Assembly: GCA_003762875.1 (NCBI GenBank)
Contig: RIBL01000004.1
Coordinates: 110,927-174,926, forward strand
Length of the DNA: 64,000 bases
Source: Muribaculaceae bacterium Isolate-110 (HZI)
GTDB taxonomy: Bacteria > Bacteroidota > Bacteroidia > Bacteroidales > Muribaculaceae
Direction of reading: 5' to 3'
Shown here: in pieces, positions 38,641-48,099 of the stretch
Position numbering within the stretch: position 1 is the first letter of the stretch
Layout: each line of letters starts with the position of its first letter
Translations under genes and position numbers: made by a program
Notes under the pieces: generated by a model
The model's input: the letters and a program-made list of their open reading frames with translations, nothing else
What the model was told of the DNA's origin: nothing
Databases searched by the model: none

Positions 38641-40113
38641 ATGACTGACATTGTCGAGCAGTGTATTAAAGGTGACCGTAAAGCCATGGAGACGCTTTAT
38701 ATCACCTATACCCCTATACTGATAAAATTTATCCTTCGTTATGTTTCTGACACATCAGTGGCTGAAGATATTTTACATGATGGTTTCATAATCATTTTCT
38801 CGCACCTAAAGTCGTTGAAGAAACCCGAAAAGCTTGAACAATGGATGAAAACAATCATGAAAAATCTTGCATTAGCTCATACCAGTCAGTCAGACTTCCA
38901 CATCGCTCTTGATGACTCAATCATAAACAATATCTCAGATTATTCAACTCAACCATATGTTGAACATGAGATTTCTTATGAGGAGCTGAACAAAATTATT
39001 GATAGTCTCCCGATTGGCTATAAGAACGTTTTCAGACTTGCTGTCTTAGAACACAAGTCACATATAGAGATCGGAAAACTGCTTGGCATTTCACCAAACT
39101 CTTCTTCTTCACAGCTTCATCGGGCTAAGGCATTATTGCGCAGATTAATAACCAAGCGCAACATGCTGATTATCGGTTGCGCGCTGATTCCCATAACAAT
39201 TACTGTCCTCTATATCCCAAGCAAGAAAAGACAGGCCATCGTCTTTATTCCCGATAATCCTCACGATCTGAATGTCAATCTCCAGGCTTCTCAGACCTCA
39301 TCTCCTTTACAAAAAAATCTCCCGCCTGCAAATCCGAATAAAACAGACTCATGTTATGCTGACAGTCACGATATTCACACATCTGATTCGGTAATCATAT
39401 ATCCTTCTCAACAGGCGAATACATCCGAAGTTAAGCGGGCCGCCTTGCGACAAGACGTTTTATCTTCCTATCCCCATGCTCAGGTTCGACCCAAGTCAAA
39501 TCCAACATATAGTATCTCTATCTCATTCGGAAGCAATCCTATAACCGGAAATACTGTAAATTCACATGACAATCAGCAAAATATAACCACAGGGATAGCC
39601 CCGGACGCAATCATACACCACAATAACCCGTATTATCTTTCTTTAAACATCTCCTGTAATATCTCCAGACACATTGGAATTACTTCCGGCATAAGCTATG
39701 TCAATCGCTCTTCCGACATACTAAGACATAATCCATATCAGACCGAAAAAACTACCCTGCAAGGACAATTCGTATCTCTACCTATACAATTGAACTACTA
39801 CTTTGTAAATTTACAGCAACTTTCATTCTACACCACTGCAGGCATGACTGTTGACATTCCGATAAGTGTGTCAGCTTCCGACAGGACTGTATACGAAGAC
39901 AATAGTTGGACATCTTCACCAATTGATTACAGTATCAGACCACAAGTATTTATGACAGGCGGAGTCGGATTTGAATATATGTTCAATTCTACCTTAGGTA
40001 TATATCTCGAACCGTCTATAAAATACCGACTCACAAGCGATCCTGCCTCCAATCTTCTTTTTGAGAAAAACATCGAGTTATATATTCCTCTCGGTCTGCG
40101 ATTAAAATTCTGA
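38641..40113 (+). CDS. Sigma-70 factor fused through a TM helix to an outer-membrane beta-barrel domain
   Basis: 490 residues in one uninterrupted frame. Residues 1-170 are an ECF sigma factor: region 2 ('SVAEDILHDGFIIIFSHLKSL', 'KLEQWMKTIMKNLALAH') and region 4 ('LPIGYKNVFRLAVLEHKSHIEIGKLLGIS...SSSQLHRAKALLRRLI'). Residues about 174-192 form one TM helix ('NMLIIGCALIPITITVLYIP'). About 195-330 is a Ser/Pro/Asn-rich linker. About 330-490 is a PorT/OmpA-like barrel ('YLSLNISCNISRHIGITSGISY', 'VSLPIQLNYYF', 'TGGVGFEYMFNSTLGIYLEP') ending 'IPLGLRLKF' with terminal Phe. The predicted protein crosses both membranes with its sigma part in the cytoplasm. Bacteroidota are known to have anti-sigma factors spanning both membranes; here the sigma itself is in the chain. 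AT-rich, probably acquired. Confidence 0.85.
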   Translation: MTDIVEQCIKGDRKAMETLYITYTPILIKFILRYVSDTSVAEDILHDGFIIIFSHLKSLKKPEKLEQWMKTIMKNLALAHTSQSDFHIALDDSIINNISDYSTQPYVEHEISYEELNKIIDSLPIGYKNVFRLAVLEHKSHIEIGKLLGISPNSSSSQLHRAKALLRRLITKRNMLIIGCALIPITITVLYIPSKKRQAIVFIPDNPHDLNVNLQASQTSSPLQKNLPPANPNKTDSCYADSHDIHTSDSVIIYPSQQANTSEVKRAALRQDVLSSYPHAQVRPKSNPTYSISISFGSNPITGNTVNSHDNQQNITTGIAPDAIIHHNNPYYLSLNISCNISRHIGITSGISYVNRSSDILRHNPYQTEKTTLQGQFVSLPIQLNYYFVNLQQLSFYTTAGMTVDIPISVSASDRTVYEDNSWTSSPIDYSIRPQVFMTGGVGFEYMFNSTLGIYLEPSIKYRLTSDPASNLLFEKNIELYIPLGLRLKF

Positions 40114-40220
40114 CGTAACCACGTTTTTTATTCAATCTCCATGCAGTATTCATCACATTTCAATATCATAAAGATATAACACTATCTCAACATTATGAAA
40201 AAACATATTATTTTATAAAT

Positions 40221-40649
40221 ATGAAGCATTTGATAATTCTACTCCTCCTGCCATGTTTATCCGCATGCATGAACAATGATCCGATATCGGATTTTAATTC
40301 CCCTGTTGAGTATGACATTCCTAAGGGAATACATCTGTCAGACCATAACGGGGAGATTTTACTCATTAATAATGATTGGGAATTAAAGACTGTATTCGCC
40401 GAGGATTATCCACAATTGAAGCCGGTTAATTTTCATAATTATCGTGTCCTAATCATCAACGGGTATTCAACATATGGCATTGAATCCATCGACCATAAAC
40501 TCCATGACAATAATCTGACCATTAATATCTCCCAAACAATAGCCACAGTCATTGAACCATGGTCTGTCGCCTATATAATCCCCCGGAATATAAATCCCGC
40601 AGACATAAAAATCAGCATAAATTACACTAATAATAAAGACATAATATAG
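40221..40649 (+). CDS. Small uncharacterised lipoprotein
   Basis: 142 residues with lipobox 'LLLLPCLSACMNND' (Cys about 16). The mature part is beta-rich ('NFHNYRVLIINGYSTYGIESIDHKL', 'LTINISQTIATVIEPWSVAYIIP'); no family recognised. Same strand and same AT-rich composition as the sigma-barrel gene 107 bases upstream, so the two probably entered together and may work together, for example as ligand or cap of the barrel; this is inference. Confidence 0.7.
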   Translation: MKHLIILLLLPCLSACMNNDPISDFNSPVEYDIPKGIHLSDHNGEILLINNDWELKTVFAEDYPQLKPVNFHNYRVLIINGYSTYGIESIDHKLHDNNLTINISQTIATVIEPWSVAYIIPRNINPADIKISINYTNNKDII

Positions 40650-40746
40650 CAGCGAGATACTGACGTTATTCAAACGGAACAAGCTGAAATTTCGTTACTT
40701 CATAGATTAAGAGAGCTTGCAGACTTTCATAACATATCAAAATAGT

Positions 40747-41010
40747 GGCCCGAGCCGAAAACTTCGGTGTATATGTCAGAGGATTAAATAATGCGGCAGA
40801 AGGCGTCCGACAGGACGCAGATTTGATAGTAACCGTGTACACCGAAGCGAAGCGCAGGTGTGCACGGAGTGGCATGCTATACAAAAAATGATGTCCGACA
40901 GGACATCGGTTATCGGGAGAGGGGGCTGTACAGCTATCACGCACGATAATCGGCTTCTTATCACTTCATTTACTCCTCAGACATATACACCGAAGTTTTA
41001 GTCTTGGGCC
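40747..41010. mobile_element. MITE-like element with 37-bp terminal inverted repeats
   Basis: 40747-40783 and 40974-41010 are inverted repeats with about four mismatches (core AAAACTTCGGTGTATATGTC). The 190-base interior has no gene but two short palindromes sharing GTCCGACAGGAC (about 40805 and 40893). No clear target-site duplication could be read. It may be a non-autonomous transposable element or a long structured repeat. Confidence 0.6.
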
Positions 41011-41117
41011 GGTTTTGTGCCGGCTTATCGGCTAAAAAGGGGTGTTGGTGGATTTTATTTGGTTCTGGTGAGGGAGTCGGCTAATTTTGAGGATGTAAAC
41101 CAAACATCCTCTGACTT

Positions 41118-41615
41118 ATGAAAACTCTTACACTTGCAGTCATGCTTGGTCTGACGGCCCTTTGCGGGACTGTCGCGGCCAAAGCCCAGGCCCCCGAATC
41201 GGAACGCATTATCCGCGAGATGCGCAGCCGCGACCCTCAGCCTTACATTTCGCCCGAGCGCAAGGCCCAGATGCTCACCGAACGCATGGACTCGCTGCTC
41301 GGCCTTGACAAAAAACAGTATAAAAAGCTGTACAAAATCAATCTCAAAGAGGCGCGCCGACAGGCCGAAAATGCCGAGTCGAGTCCCTTCCGCATGGGCG
41401 GACATCCGGGCGAGGATGGCGGCCGGCCACCGCACGATTTCGGCGGCAATCAGGGCGGTCCGCAACACTAACGCGTCTCGCCCGAGGATATGGAGAAACT
41501 AAAGCAGAAGGAAGCCAAAGAACGCGAAAAGACCGAGAAGAAAATCAAAAAGATTCTCACCTCCGAGCAATATGAACGCTGGCTCAACGCCAACTCCCGC
41601 CCGCCCAAGGCGTAG
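41118..41615 (+). pseudogene. Spy/DUF4890-like exported protein interrupted by an in-frame stop
   Basis: Signal peptide ('LAVMLGLTALCGTVAAKAQ'), then helical Spy-like repeats ('SPERKAQMLTERMDSLLGL', 'KKLYKINLKEARRQAE'). A TAA at 41469-41471 ends the frame after 117 codons. Directly after it, in the same frame, comes 'RVSPEDMEKLKQKEAKE' and 'IKKILTSEQYERWLNANS' to a TAG at 41613, which is the expected C-terminal 'LT.EQY..W' helix. So a 165-residue gene seems broken by one nonsense change; the 117-residue part could still be made. Confidence 0.75.
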
Positions 41616-41640
41616 ACACGCCAAACCATAATACACAGAA

Positions 41641-41700
41641 AACGGGAGAAACGATTGTTGATTGGTGTGATTTTTTGATGTCAACAAGCGTTCTCCCGTT
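41641..41700. terminator. Bidirectional hairpin between convergent genes
   Basis: AACGGGAGAA... (41641-41661) pairs with ...TTCTCCCGTT (41678-41700) with small bulges. Confidence 0.65.
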
Positions 41701-41744
41701 CTATTTTTAGATTTTAGAGGGATTAGAGGTTGTTTAATAACCTC

Positions 41745-43154
41745 TTATTCCTCGGGGGCAAACATGGGATCCCACGGCGGCAGGAGCACGGGCTGCTGAC
41801 GCAGTATTTTCTCAACCTCGGGGGTGATGTATTTCTTGTTGACCACCACGCGGAAGAGATATTCGTCAAACCATCGGTCGGTCATGATGAGATGGCCGTC
41901 GTTGGCTCCGGAGCCCCAACTGTTCTCGACCATCCACTTGCGGGGATTGCCGTTGTCGTCAAGGTCGACCGCCACGAGGGTCATGGCGTGAGACGACGCA
42001 CTGGCATGGGTGCGTATCCTGTCGGCCTTGTCCATGCCGAAACGGGTGCCTAAAAGCGACTCGTAGTCATAGTTGGCGATGTCGAGCACTCCGCGGTCGC
42101 GGTCGAGATATTTCGACACGTCACACGACATGTACATGGCATTGTTGTCCTTGATCGATGCGATGGCCATCTTCTTGATTTCATCGGCGGGAAGATTGAC
42201 ATAGGTCCAGTTTTTGCCATCGTAGGCATGACGGTCAAACTCGATTTCATACAGCCGGCCATACTCGCGCGAGGGGTCGTTCATGAGCATCACGTAATCG
42301 TTTTTCAGGTCGTTGCCTGCAAAACGCTGGTAGAACTCCTGCGGAGTGTAGGTGCGGGTGTCGACCGCATTGCCGTCTTTGTCGCGGCGGGTCCAGGTGA
42401 ACTGCACGGGAGGCTCGCCGAGATTGAGGGTAAGTATACGGTATACCTCGCCTAGCATCTCGAGTTTGCGGGCCTCGAGAGCTTTCTTGTCGGCCCCTTC
42501 GGCTGCAAGACGACGCAGGATGAGGCCGTCCTCGCGCAGACGCCAGCCAAGAAGCTGACGCATGCGGGCGGTGTTTTTGCTCGAAGCAGTCTCGCCCATC
42601 ACCTCAATGGGCACCACGCCATATTTCATGAGTATGTCGGCCACGCCCGTATACTGTCCGCCGTCGCTGAGCGCGTTGGCAAAAAGCCAGTCGACCTTGC
42701 GGTCATCGGCCGGAAGCGAAGCCGTGTCAATAATGCCCTGGAGAAAGAGATTGGACTTCTCGAGCTGGTCCCAGAAAAACCCGTAGCACTGCGAGAGCTC
42801 CAGTTTAGGCAAATCATGCTCGGCCATCATCTGGGCCCTGAGCACATTAAGCCCCGTGAAGAGCCAGCAGCGACCCGACTTAAGCTGGTTGGTGATACCC
42901 TTGCTGGGCACACGGTGGGAGAAGTATGTGTCGAAATTGTTTTTGTTTTCGGCATCAAGAGCCAGCACGTCAATATCGGTGCCTGCGATGGCGTTGTGCA
43001 GAGCTTTGCGGTCCGGAGAAGACTTATAGGCACTGCGTATTTTCTCGATATTCTCGGTAGACAGTCCGCCGGGAGCGGTCACGGGCGACTTGGCCACAAT
43101 CGGCATGGACATAATCGCAACCACAGCCGGGACAAGCAAATAACGTATTCTCAT
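41745..43154 (-). CDS. pepC: Aminopeptidase C / bleomycin hydrolase-type C1 peptidase, exported
   Basis: 469 residues. Papain-like (C1B) triad: Cys96 in 'QLKSGRCWLF', His in 'ASSHAMTLVAVD', Asn in 'MVENSWGSG'. It trims N-terminal residues from peptides; family members form hexameric barrels. Unlike most bacterial PepC, a signal peptide is present ('YLLVPAVVAIMSMPIVAKS'), so it acts in the periplasm, as is usual in Bacteroidota. Divergent from parC. Confidence 0.93.
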   Translation of the reverse strand: MRIRYLLVPAVVAIMSMPIVAKSPVTAPGGLSTENIEKIRSAYKSSPDRKALHNAIAGTDIDVLALDAENKNNFDTYFSHRVPSKGITNQLKSGRCWLFTGLNVLRAQMMAEHDLPKLELSQCYGFFWDQLEKSNLFLQGIIDTASLPADDRKVDWLFANALSDGGQYTGVADILMKYGVVPIEVMGETASSKNTARMRQLLGWRLREDGLILRRLAAEGADKKALEARKLEMLGEVYRILTLNLGEPPVQFTWTRRDKDGNAVDTRTYTPQEFYQRFAGNDLKNDYVMLMNDPSREYGRLYEIEFDRHAYDGKNWTYVNLPADEIKKMAIASIKDNNAMYMSCDVSKYLDRDRGVLDIANYDYESLLGTRFGMDKADRIRTHASASSHAMTLVAVDLDDNGNPRKWMVENSWGSGANDGHLIMTDRWFDEYLFRVVVNKKYITPEVEKILRQQPVLLPPWDPMFAPEE

Positions 43155-43338
43155 GGGATTGGCATATTAGAGGATTTTTTAATCACAACTGCATGCAAAA
43201 TTACGCAATTTTCCGATACCTGCAACTATTGAAGAGGCGAACAATGATAAAGTGTGTCAAAGTACATTTATCATGAACAATTTAAATGAAATTACACCCA
43301 CTTTGGCATAACATAACGAAATCTCGTGGATTTTTTTG

Positions 43339-43346
43339 TATCTTTG
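43339..43346 (+). promoter_or_regulatory. -7 box of parC
   Basis: TATCTTTG, 24 bases before ATG 43371; excludes the in-frame ATG at 43326 as start. Confidence 0.65.
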
Positions 43347-43370
43347 CGTGAAGATAAACCCGATTATGCC

Positions 43371-46016
43371 ATGAGCGACGATAAAGACCCGCGAATACTT
43401 GTAGACACCTCCGACGATGTGGTGCGTCATGAATTGCGAGGCATGTTCCAGAGCTGGTTTCTCGACTATGCGAGCTATGTGATACTGGAGCGTGCCGTCC
43501 CGCATATCGATGACGGACTCAAACCCGTGCAGCGACGCATACTCCACTCGATGAAGCTGCTTGACGACGGGAGGTTTAACAAGGTTGCCAATATTGTGGG
43601 TAACACCATGCAGTTTCACCCCCACGGTGACGCCTCGATTTACGAGGCCCTGGTGCAGCTCGGCCAAAAAGACCTGCTGGTAGAGACGCAGGGTAACTGG
43701 GGCAACATCCTCACCGGAGCCGGTGCAGCCGCCGGCCGTTACATCGAGGCACGCCTGTCGCACTTCGCTCTCGACGTGGTCTATAATCCCAAGGTGACGG
43801 AGTGGACTCTCAGCTATGACGGACGCAAGAAGGAACCGGTGACCTTCCCTATGAAATTTCCGCTCCTGCTCTCGCAGGGTGTGGAGGGCATCGCCGTGGG
43901 ACTGTCGTCAAAAATCCTGCCCCACAACTTCAACGAAATCATCGACGCGGCCATAGCCCATCTCAAGGGCGAGGAGTTCACGCTCTATCCCGACTTTCCG
44001 ACGGGAGGCTCAATCGACGTGTCGCGCTACAACGACGGCGAGCGCGGAGGCTCGGTGAAAATACGCGCCAAGATCGAGAAACTCGACAACAAGACTCTCG
44101 CCATCACCGAGATACCCTACGGCAAGACCACGGCCACGCTCATCGAGTCGATACTCAAGGCCTTTGAGAGCGGAAAAATCAAGATACGCAAGGTCGACGA
44201 CAATACGGCCGAACATGCCAACATACTCGTGCACCTGCTGCCGGGTACTTCGAGCGACCGCACCATCGACGCTCTCTACGCCTTCACAGACTGTGAGGTG
44301 TCGGTGTCGCCCAACTGTTGCGTCATCTCGGAGAAGAAGCCCCACTTCATAGGCGTGAGCGATGTGCTGCGCCACAATGTGGAACGCACTCGCGCCATCC
44401 TGGGCCGCGAGCTGGAGATACAGCTCGCCGAGGTCAGGGAACAGTTGCATTTCGCCTCGCTCGAACGCATCTTTATCGAAGAGCGCATCTACAAGGACAA
44501 GGAGTATGAGGAGAGCGAAAACCGCCAGGAGGCCATCGACCACATACGCCGCCGCTTCGAGCCATGGCTCCCCAAGATGATACGCGAGATTACGGACGAC
44601 GACATCATACGTCTCTTCGAGATAAAGATGGGGCGCATACTCAAGTTCAACTCCCGTAAATGTGAGGAGCAGATAGCCGCCTACCTGGCCCGTATCGACG
44701 AGCTGACCGACCATCTGGCTCATCTCACCGAATATACCATCGACTGGTATGAGAAGCTAAAGGCAAAATACGGCGCGGCATTCCCGCGCATGACACAGAT
44801 ACGCAACTTTGACAACATCCAGGCCGCCACGGTGGCCGAGGCCAACGAGAAGCTGTACATCAACCGCGAGGAGGGCTTCATCGGCACATCGCTCAAGAAG
44901 GACGAGTTTCTCTGCAACTGCTCCAGCATCGACGATGTGATAATCTTCTACAAGGACGGCCGCTACAAGGTGGTCAAGGTGCAGGAGAAACTGTCGGTGG
45001 GCAAGGGCGTGATACACGTCGACGTGTTCAAGCGAAACGACGAGCGCACAATCTATAACGTGATATATCAGAACGGCAAGGGGGGCACCTACTACATGAA
45101 ACGCTTCCGCGTGACAGGCATCACGCGCGACCGCGAATATAACCTCACGCCGGGCGAACCGGGCACCAAGGTGAGCTGGTTCACGGCCAACTCCAACGGC
45201 GAGGCCGAGGTTGTGAAGGTGACCCTCAAGCCCAAGCTGCGTCTCAAGACACTACAGTTTGACGTCGACTTCTCCGAGCTCGCCATCAAAGGACGCGGAG
45301 CCATGGGCAATATCGTCACACGCAACGAGGTGCACCGCTTCACGCTCAAAAAGGAGGGCGTCTCGACGCTCGGCGGCCGCGACGTGTGGTATGACCCCGA
45401 TGTCAACCGCCTCAACTATGAGGGACGCGGCAATTATCTGGGCGAATTCAACAGCGGCGACTCGGTACTGGTCATCACCACCGGGGGCGAATATTACACC
45501 TCGACTTTCGACTCGTCCAACCATTATCCCGACAACATACTCCGCATAGAGAAATACGTGCCCCACAAAGCGTGGACGGCCATACTCAACGATGCCGACC
45601 AGGGCTATCCCTATCTCAAACGCTTCACATTCGAGCCCACATCCAAGCCTCAACGCTATCTGGGCGAAAACGAGAAGTCGACGCTCATACTGCTGTCGGA
45701 CGAGCCGGGTCTGCGCGTCGAGATGACATTTGGCGGAGCCGACTCAGTGCGTCCGCCACTCGAAGTCACCGCCCGCGAGTTTGTAGCCGTCAAGTCCTAC
45801 AAAGCCAAGGGCAAACGTCTCACGACCTATGCCGTCGACCATATCACCGAGCTCGAACCGCTCGAGGCCCCGACGGTTGATGATGAGTTTGACCCCGACA
45901 ACACTCCCGGAGGAGAGTCCGCGCCGGAGACCGACACGACAGTCCCCGACTATGTGGAGCGCAGCGACGATGAAATCCGCGACGAGCTCACAGGCCAGAC
46001 CCGCCTGTTTGAGTGA
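43371..46016 (+). CDS. parC: DNA topoisomerase IV subunit A
   Basis: 881 residues from ATG 43371 ('MSDDKDPRILVDTSDD'). It forms the DNA-cleaving subunit of a type-IIA topoisomerase that decatenates chromosomes. 'HIDDGLKPVQRRIL' is the quinolone-region start and the catalytic Tyr124 is in 'AAGRYIEARL'. The GyrA-box QRRGGKG is absent in the C-terminal domain ('KGRGAMGN' instead), which favours ParC over GyrA. The acidic C-terminus is normal for the group. A shared-arm hairpin follows. Confidence 0.92.
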   Translation: MSDDKDPRILVDTSDDVVRHELRGMFQSWFLDYASYVILERAVPHIDDGLKPVQRRILHSMKLLDDGRFNKVANIVGNTMQFHPHGDASIYEALVQLGQKDLLVETQGNWGNILTGAGAAAGRYIEARLSHFALDVVYNPKVTEWTLSYDGRKKEPVTFPMKFPLLLSQGVEGIAVGLSSKILPHNFNEIIDAAIAHLKGEEFTLYPDFPTGGSIDVSRYNDGERGGSVKIRAKIEKLDNKTLAITEIPYGKTTATLIESILKAFESGKIKIRKVDDNTAEHANILVHLLPGTSSDRTIDALYAFTDCEVSVSPNCCVISEKKPHFIGVSDVLRHNVERTRAILGRELEIQLAEVREQLHFASLERIFIEERIYKDKEYEESENRQEAIDHIRRRFEPWLPKMIREITDDDIIRLFEIKMGRILKFNSRKCEEQIAAYLARIDELTDHLAHLTEYTIDWYEKLKAKYGAAFPRMTQIRNFDNIQAATVAEANEKLYINREEGFIGTSLKKDEFLCNCSSIDDVIIFYKDGRYKVVKVQEKLSVGKGVIHVDVFKRNDERTIYNVIYQNGKGGTYYMKRFRVTGITRDREYNLTPGEPGTKVSWFTANSNGEAEVVKVTLKPKLRLKTLQFDVDFSELAIKGRGAMGNIVTRNEVHRFTLKKEGVSTLGGRDVWYDPDVNRLNYEGRGNYLGEFNSGDSVLVITTGGEYYTSTFDSSNHYPDNILRIEKYVPHKAWTAILNDADQGYPYLKRFTFEPTSKPQRYLGENEKSTLILLSDEPGLRVEMTFGGADSVRPPLEVTAREFVAVKSYKAKGKRLTTYAVDHITELEPLEAPTVDDEFDPDNTPGGESAPETDTTVPDYVERSDDEIRDELTGQTRLFE

Positions 46017-46049
46017 CCACTCGGCTACACAGCCTGATATTGGCAGATA

Positions 46050-46152
46050 GATACAAAAGGACATAAGTTTCAAAAGAAACAAAAGTTTTTTGAATTATAT
46101 TTATATATTTTTTATACTTTTGCATCTTATGAAACTTATGTCCTTTTGTATC
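46050..46152. repeat. Shared-arm intergenic hairpin, copy 2, with embedded promoter
   Basis: GATACAAAAGGACATAAG... (46050-46081) pairs with ...CTTATGTCCTTTTGTATC (46131-46152). TACTTTTG at 46115-46122 in the loop fits a -7 box for the DUF3316 gene, so the right arm would lie in that gene's leader. Confidence 0.65.
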
Positions 46153-46160
46153 CCCACTAT

Positions 46161-47027
46161 ATGACAATCCGCACTATCCTACCGGCACTCCTGCTGACAC
46201 TCGTATCCTTTCTCTCCGCTTCGGCACAGGAGGAAGGAGAGAAGCCGCTGAGGCCGGTGTTTGCCGCATATACCGCCGAGGCCGGCTCGGCCCGGCTGGC
46301 CGACACGTATCTCACGCCGCTTGAATATACAGGCTGGCATGCCGGCCTGGACTACAACCGCTATCAGGCCATGAAATTCAGCCCCGGGAAATGGACCATG
46401 CAGCTTCACGCCAATCTGAGCGTTGACCGCACTGACAATCCCGTGCGCAACGCCACCATGTGGAGCGCGATGCTCTCGCTCGACTGGGGCATGATGAGGC
46501 GGTGGCAGCCCATAGCCACACTGCCGTCGCTGACCCTGGCCCTCGGAGGCTCGACGGGCTTGCAGGCGGGATGTCTCTACAACGCCCGCAACGGCAACAA
46601 TCCGGCCTCGGCCAAAGGAGCCTGGACTGTCAATCTCACCGGCTATGCGGCCTATCGCCTCGACATAGGGCGGCTCCCCGTGACACTGATGTATCAGCCC
46701 ACACTCCCCGTGACGGGCATCTTCTTTGCGCCCGACTATGGCGAGCTCTACTACGAGATATATCTCGGCAACCGCCGGGGGCTGGTGCACGGAGCCTGGT
46801 GGGGCAATTATTTCCGCCTCGACAATCTCCTGACGGCCGACCTTCACCTGGGCGCGACCTCGCTGCGCATAGGCTACAAGGGCAATCTGTTTTCATCGAA
46901 AGTCAACCATACGGTCACACACATCTATGAGCACGCGCTTGTGATAGGCATCAGCGGCGAATGGCTCTCGTATGACCCGCGCCGCCACCGCAGCTCCTCG
47001 CGGACCAAGGCGGTGAGTCCGCTGTAA
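46161..47027 (+). CDS. DUF3316 exported protein
   Basis: 288 residues from ATG 46161, signal peptide ('LLLTLVSFLSASAQEE'). Beta-strand-rich with many aromatic residues ('YTGWHAGLDYNRYQAMKFSP', 'LTGYAAYRLDIGRLPVTLMYQ', 'LRIGYKGNLFSSKVN'), fitting DUF3316, a Bacteroidota outer-membrane family. Probably a beta-barrel; function unknown. Followed after 27 bases by the S41 protease gene on the same strand. Confidence 0.8.
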   Translation: MTIRTILPALLLTLVSFLSASAQEEGEKPLRPVFAAYTAEAGSARLADTYLTPLEYTGWHAGLDYNRYQAMKFSPGKWTMQLHANLSVDRTDNPVRNATMWSAMLSLDWGMMRRWQPIATLPSLTLALGGSTGLQAGCLYNARNGNNPASAKGAWTVNLTGYAAYRLDIGRLPVTLMYQPTLPVTGIFFAPDYGELYYEIYLGNRRGLVHGAWWGNYFRLDNLLTADLHLGATSLRIGYKGNLFSSKVNHTVTHIYEHALVIGISGEWLSYDPRRHRSSSRTKAVSPL

Positions 47028-47054
47028 CCGCTCACCTCAACCAACACAACTCCC

Positions 47055-48074
47055 ATGCACAGGATAATATATCGCATAGCACTCCTGCTCACGGCGGCTG
47101 TCGGACTGACGGCCTGTCACGACATGGAGGAATACACCGACGACCCGCGGGGCAACTTCGAGGCCCTCTGGTCGATACTCGACGAGCATTACTGCTTCTT
47201 TGACAGCAAAAATGTCGACTGGGACAAGGTGCACGACACCTACAGCCGACGCATAAGCGACCGGATGACGCGCGAAGAGCTGTTCATAGTCTGCGCCGAC
47301 ATGCTCGCCGAGCTGCGTGACGGCCATGTGAATCTCTCCGCGCCGTTCAACACCTCCTATTACCGCGCCTGGTGGAGCGACTATCCTCAGAATTTCAGCA
47401 AACGGCTTATCGAGGAGAGCTATTTCAACTTCAACTACCGCCAGTCGTCGGGCATGATGTACGGGTTTCTCGAAAACAACATAGGATACATCTACTATGA
47501 GAGCTTCTCGTCACCTGTCGGAGAGGGCAACCTCGACCACGCACTCAACTTTCTCTCGACGGCCAACGGCCTCATCATCGACGTGCGTGACAACGGCGGC
47601 GGCTCGCTGACCAATGTCGAGACCTTTGTGGCCCGCTTCATCGACCGTCCGACCCTCGTGGGCTATATATCCCACAAGACCGGGCCGGGCCACAACGATT
47701 TCTCCGAACCATATGCCATCACCTACCGTCCGGCTCAGGAGGGGCGCGTGCGCTGGGCCAAGCCGATAGTCGTGCTCACCAACCGCTCGACATTCTCGGC
47801 GGCCAACAATTTCGCATCGGTCATGAAAAATCTCCCCGGCGTGACCATCGTGGGCTCCGTGACCGGCGGAGGCTCGGGCGTGCCGTTCTCGTCAGAGCTT
47901 CCATGCGGCTGGGGCATACGCTTCTCAGCCTGCTCGATGCTCGACGCCCTCGGAGAGTCGACCGAGGGTGGCATCACTCCCTCCGAGGGATGTGCCGTAG
48001 ACCTTGACCCCATGGACGCCCTCAGCGGCCGCGACACTATACTCGAAAAAGCTATTGAGATACTCAACAATTAG
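47055..48074 (+). CDS. S41-family (C-terminal processing/tricorn-like) protease lipoprotein
   Basis: 339 residues with lipobox 'LTAAVGLTACHDME' (Cys about 21). The tail-specific protease fold is seen in 'GLIIDVRDNGGGSLTNVETF', the nucleophile region 'VLTNRSTFSAANNFASVM' (Ser about 247) and 'GGGSGVPFSSELPCGW'. It probably degrades peptides in the periplasm. No PDZ domain is obvious. It may be co-transcribed with the DUF3316 gene. Confidence 0.88.
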   Translation: MHRIIYRIALLLTAAVGLTACHDMEEYTDDPRGNFEALWSILDEHYCFFDSKNVDWDKVHDTYSRRISDRMTREELFIVCADMLAELRDGHVNLSAPFNTSYYRAWWSDYPQNFSKRLIEESYFNFNYRQSSGMMYGFLENNIGYIYYESFSSPVGEGNLDHALNFLSTANGLIIDVRDNGGGSLTNVETFVARFIDRPTLVGYISHKTGPGHNDFSEPYAITYRPAQEGRVRWAKPIVVLTNRSTFSAANNFASVMKNLPGVTIVGSVTGGGSGVPFSSELPCGWGIRFSACSMLDALGESTEGGITPSEGCAVDLDPMDALSGRDTILEKAIEILNN

Positions 48075-48099
48075 GTCCTGCGAACGGTATTAATATATA

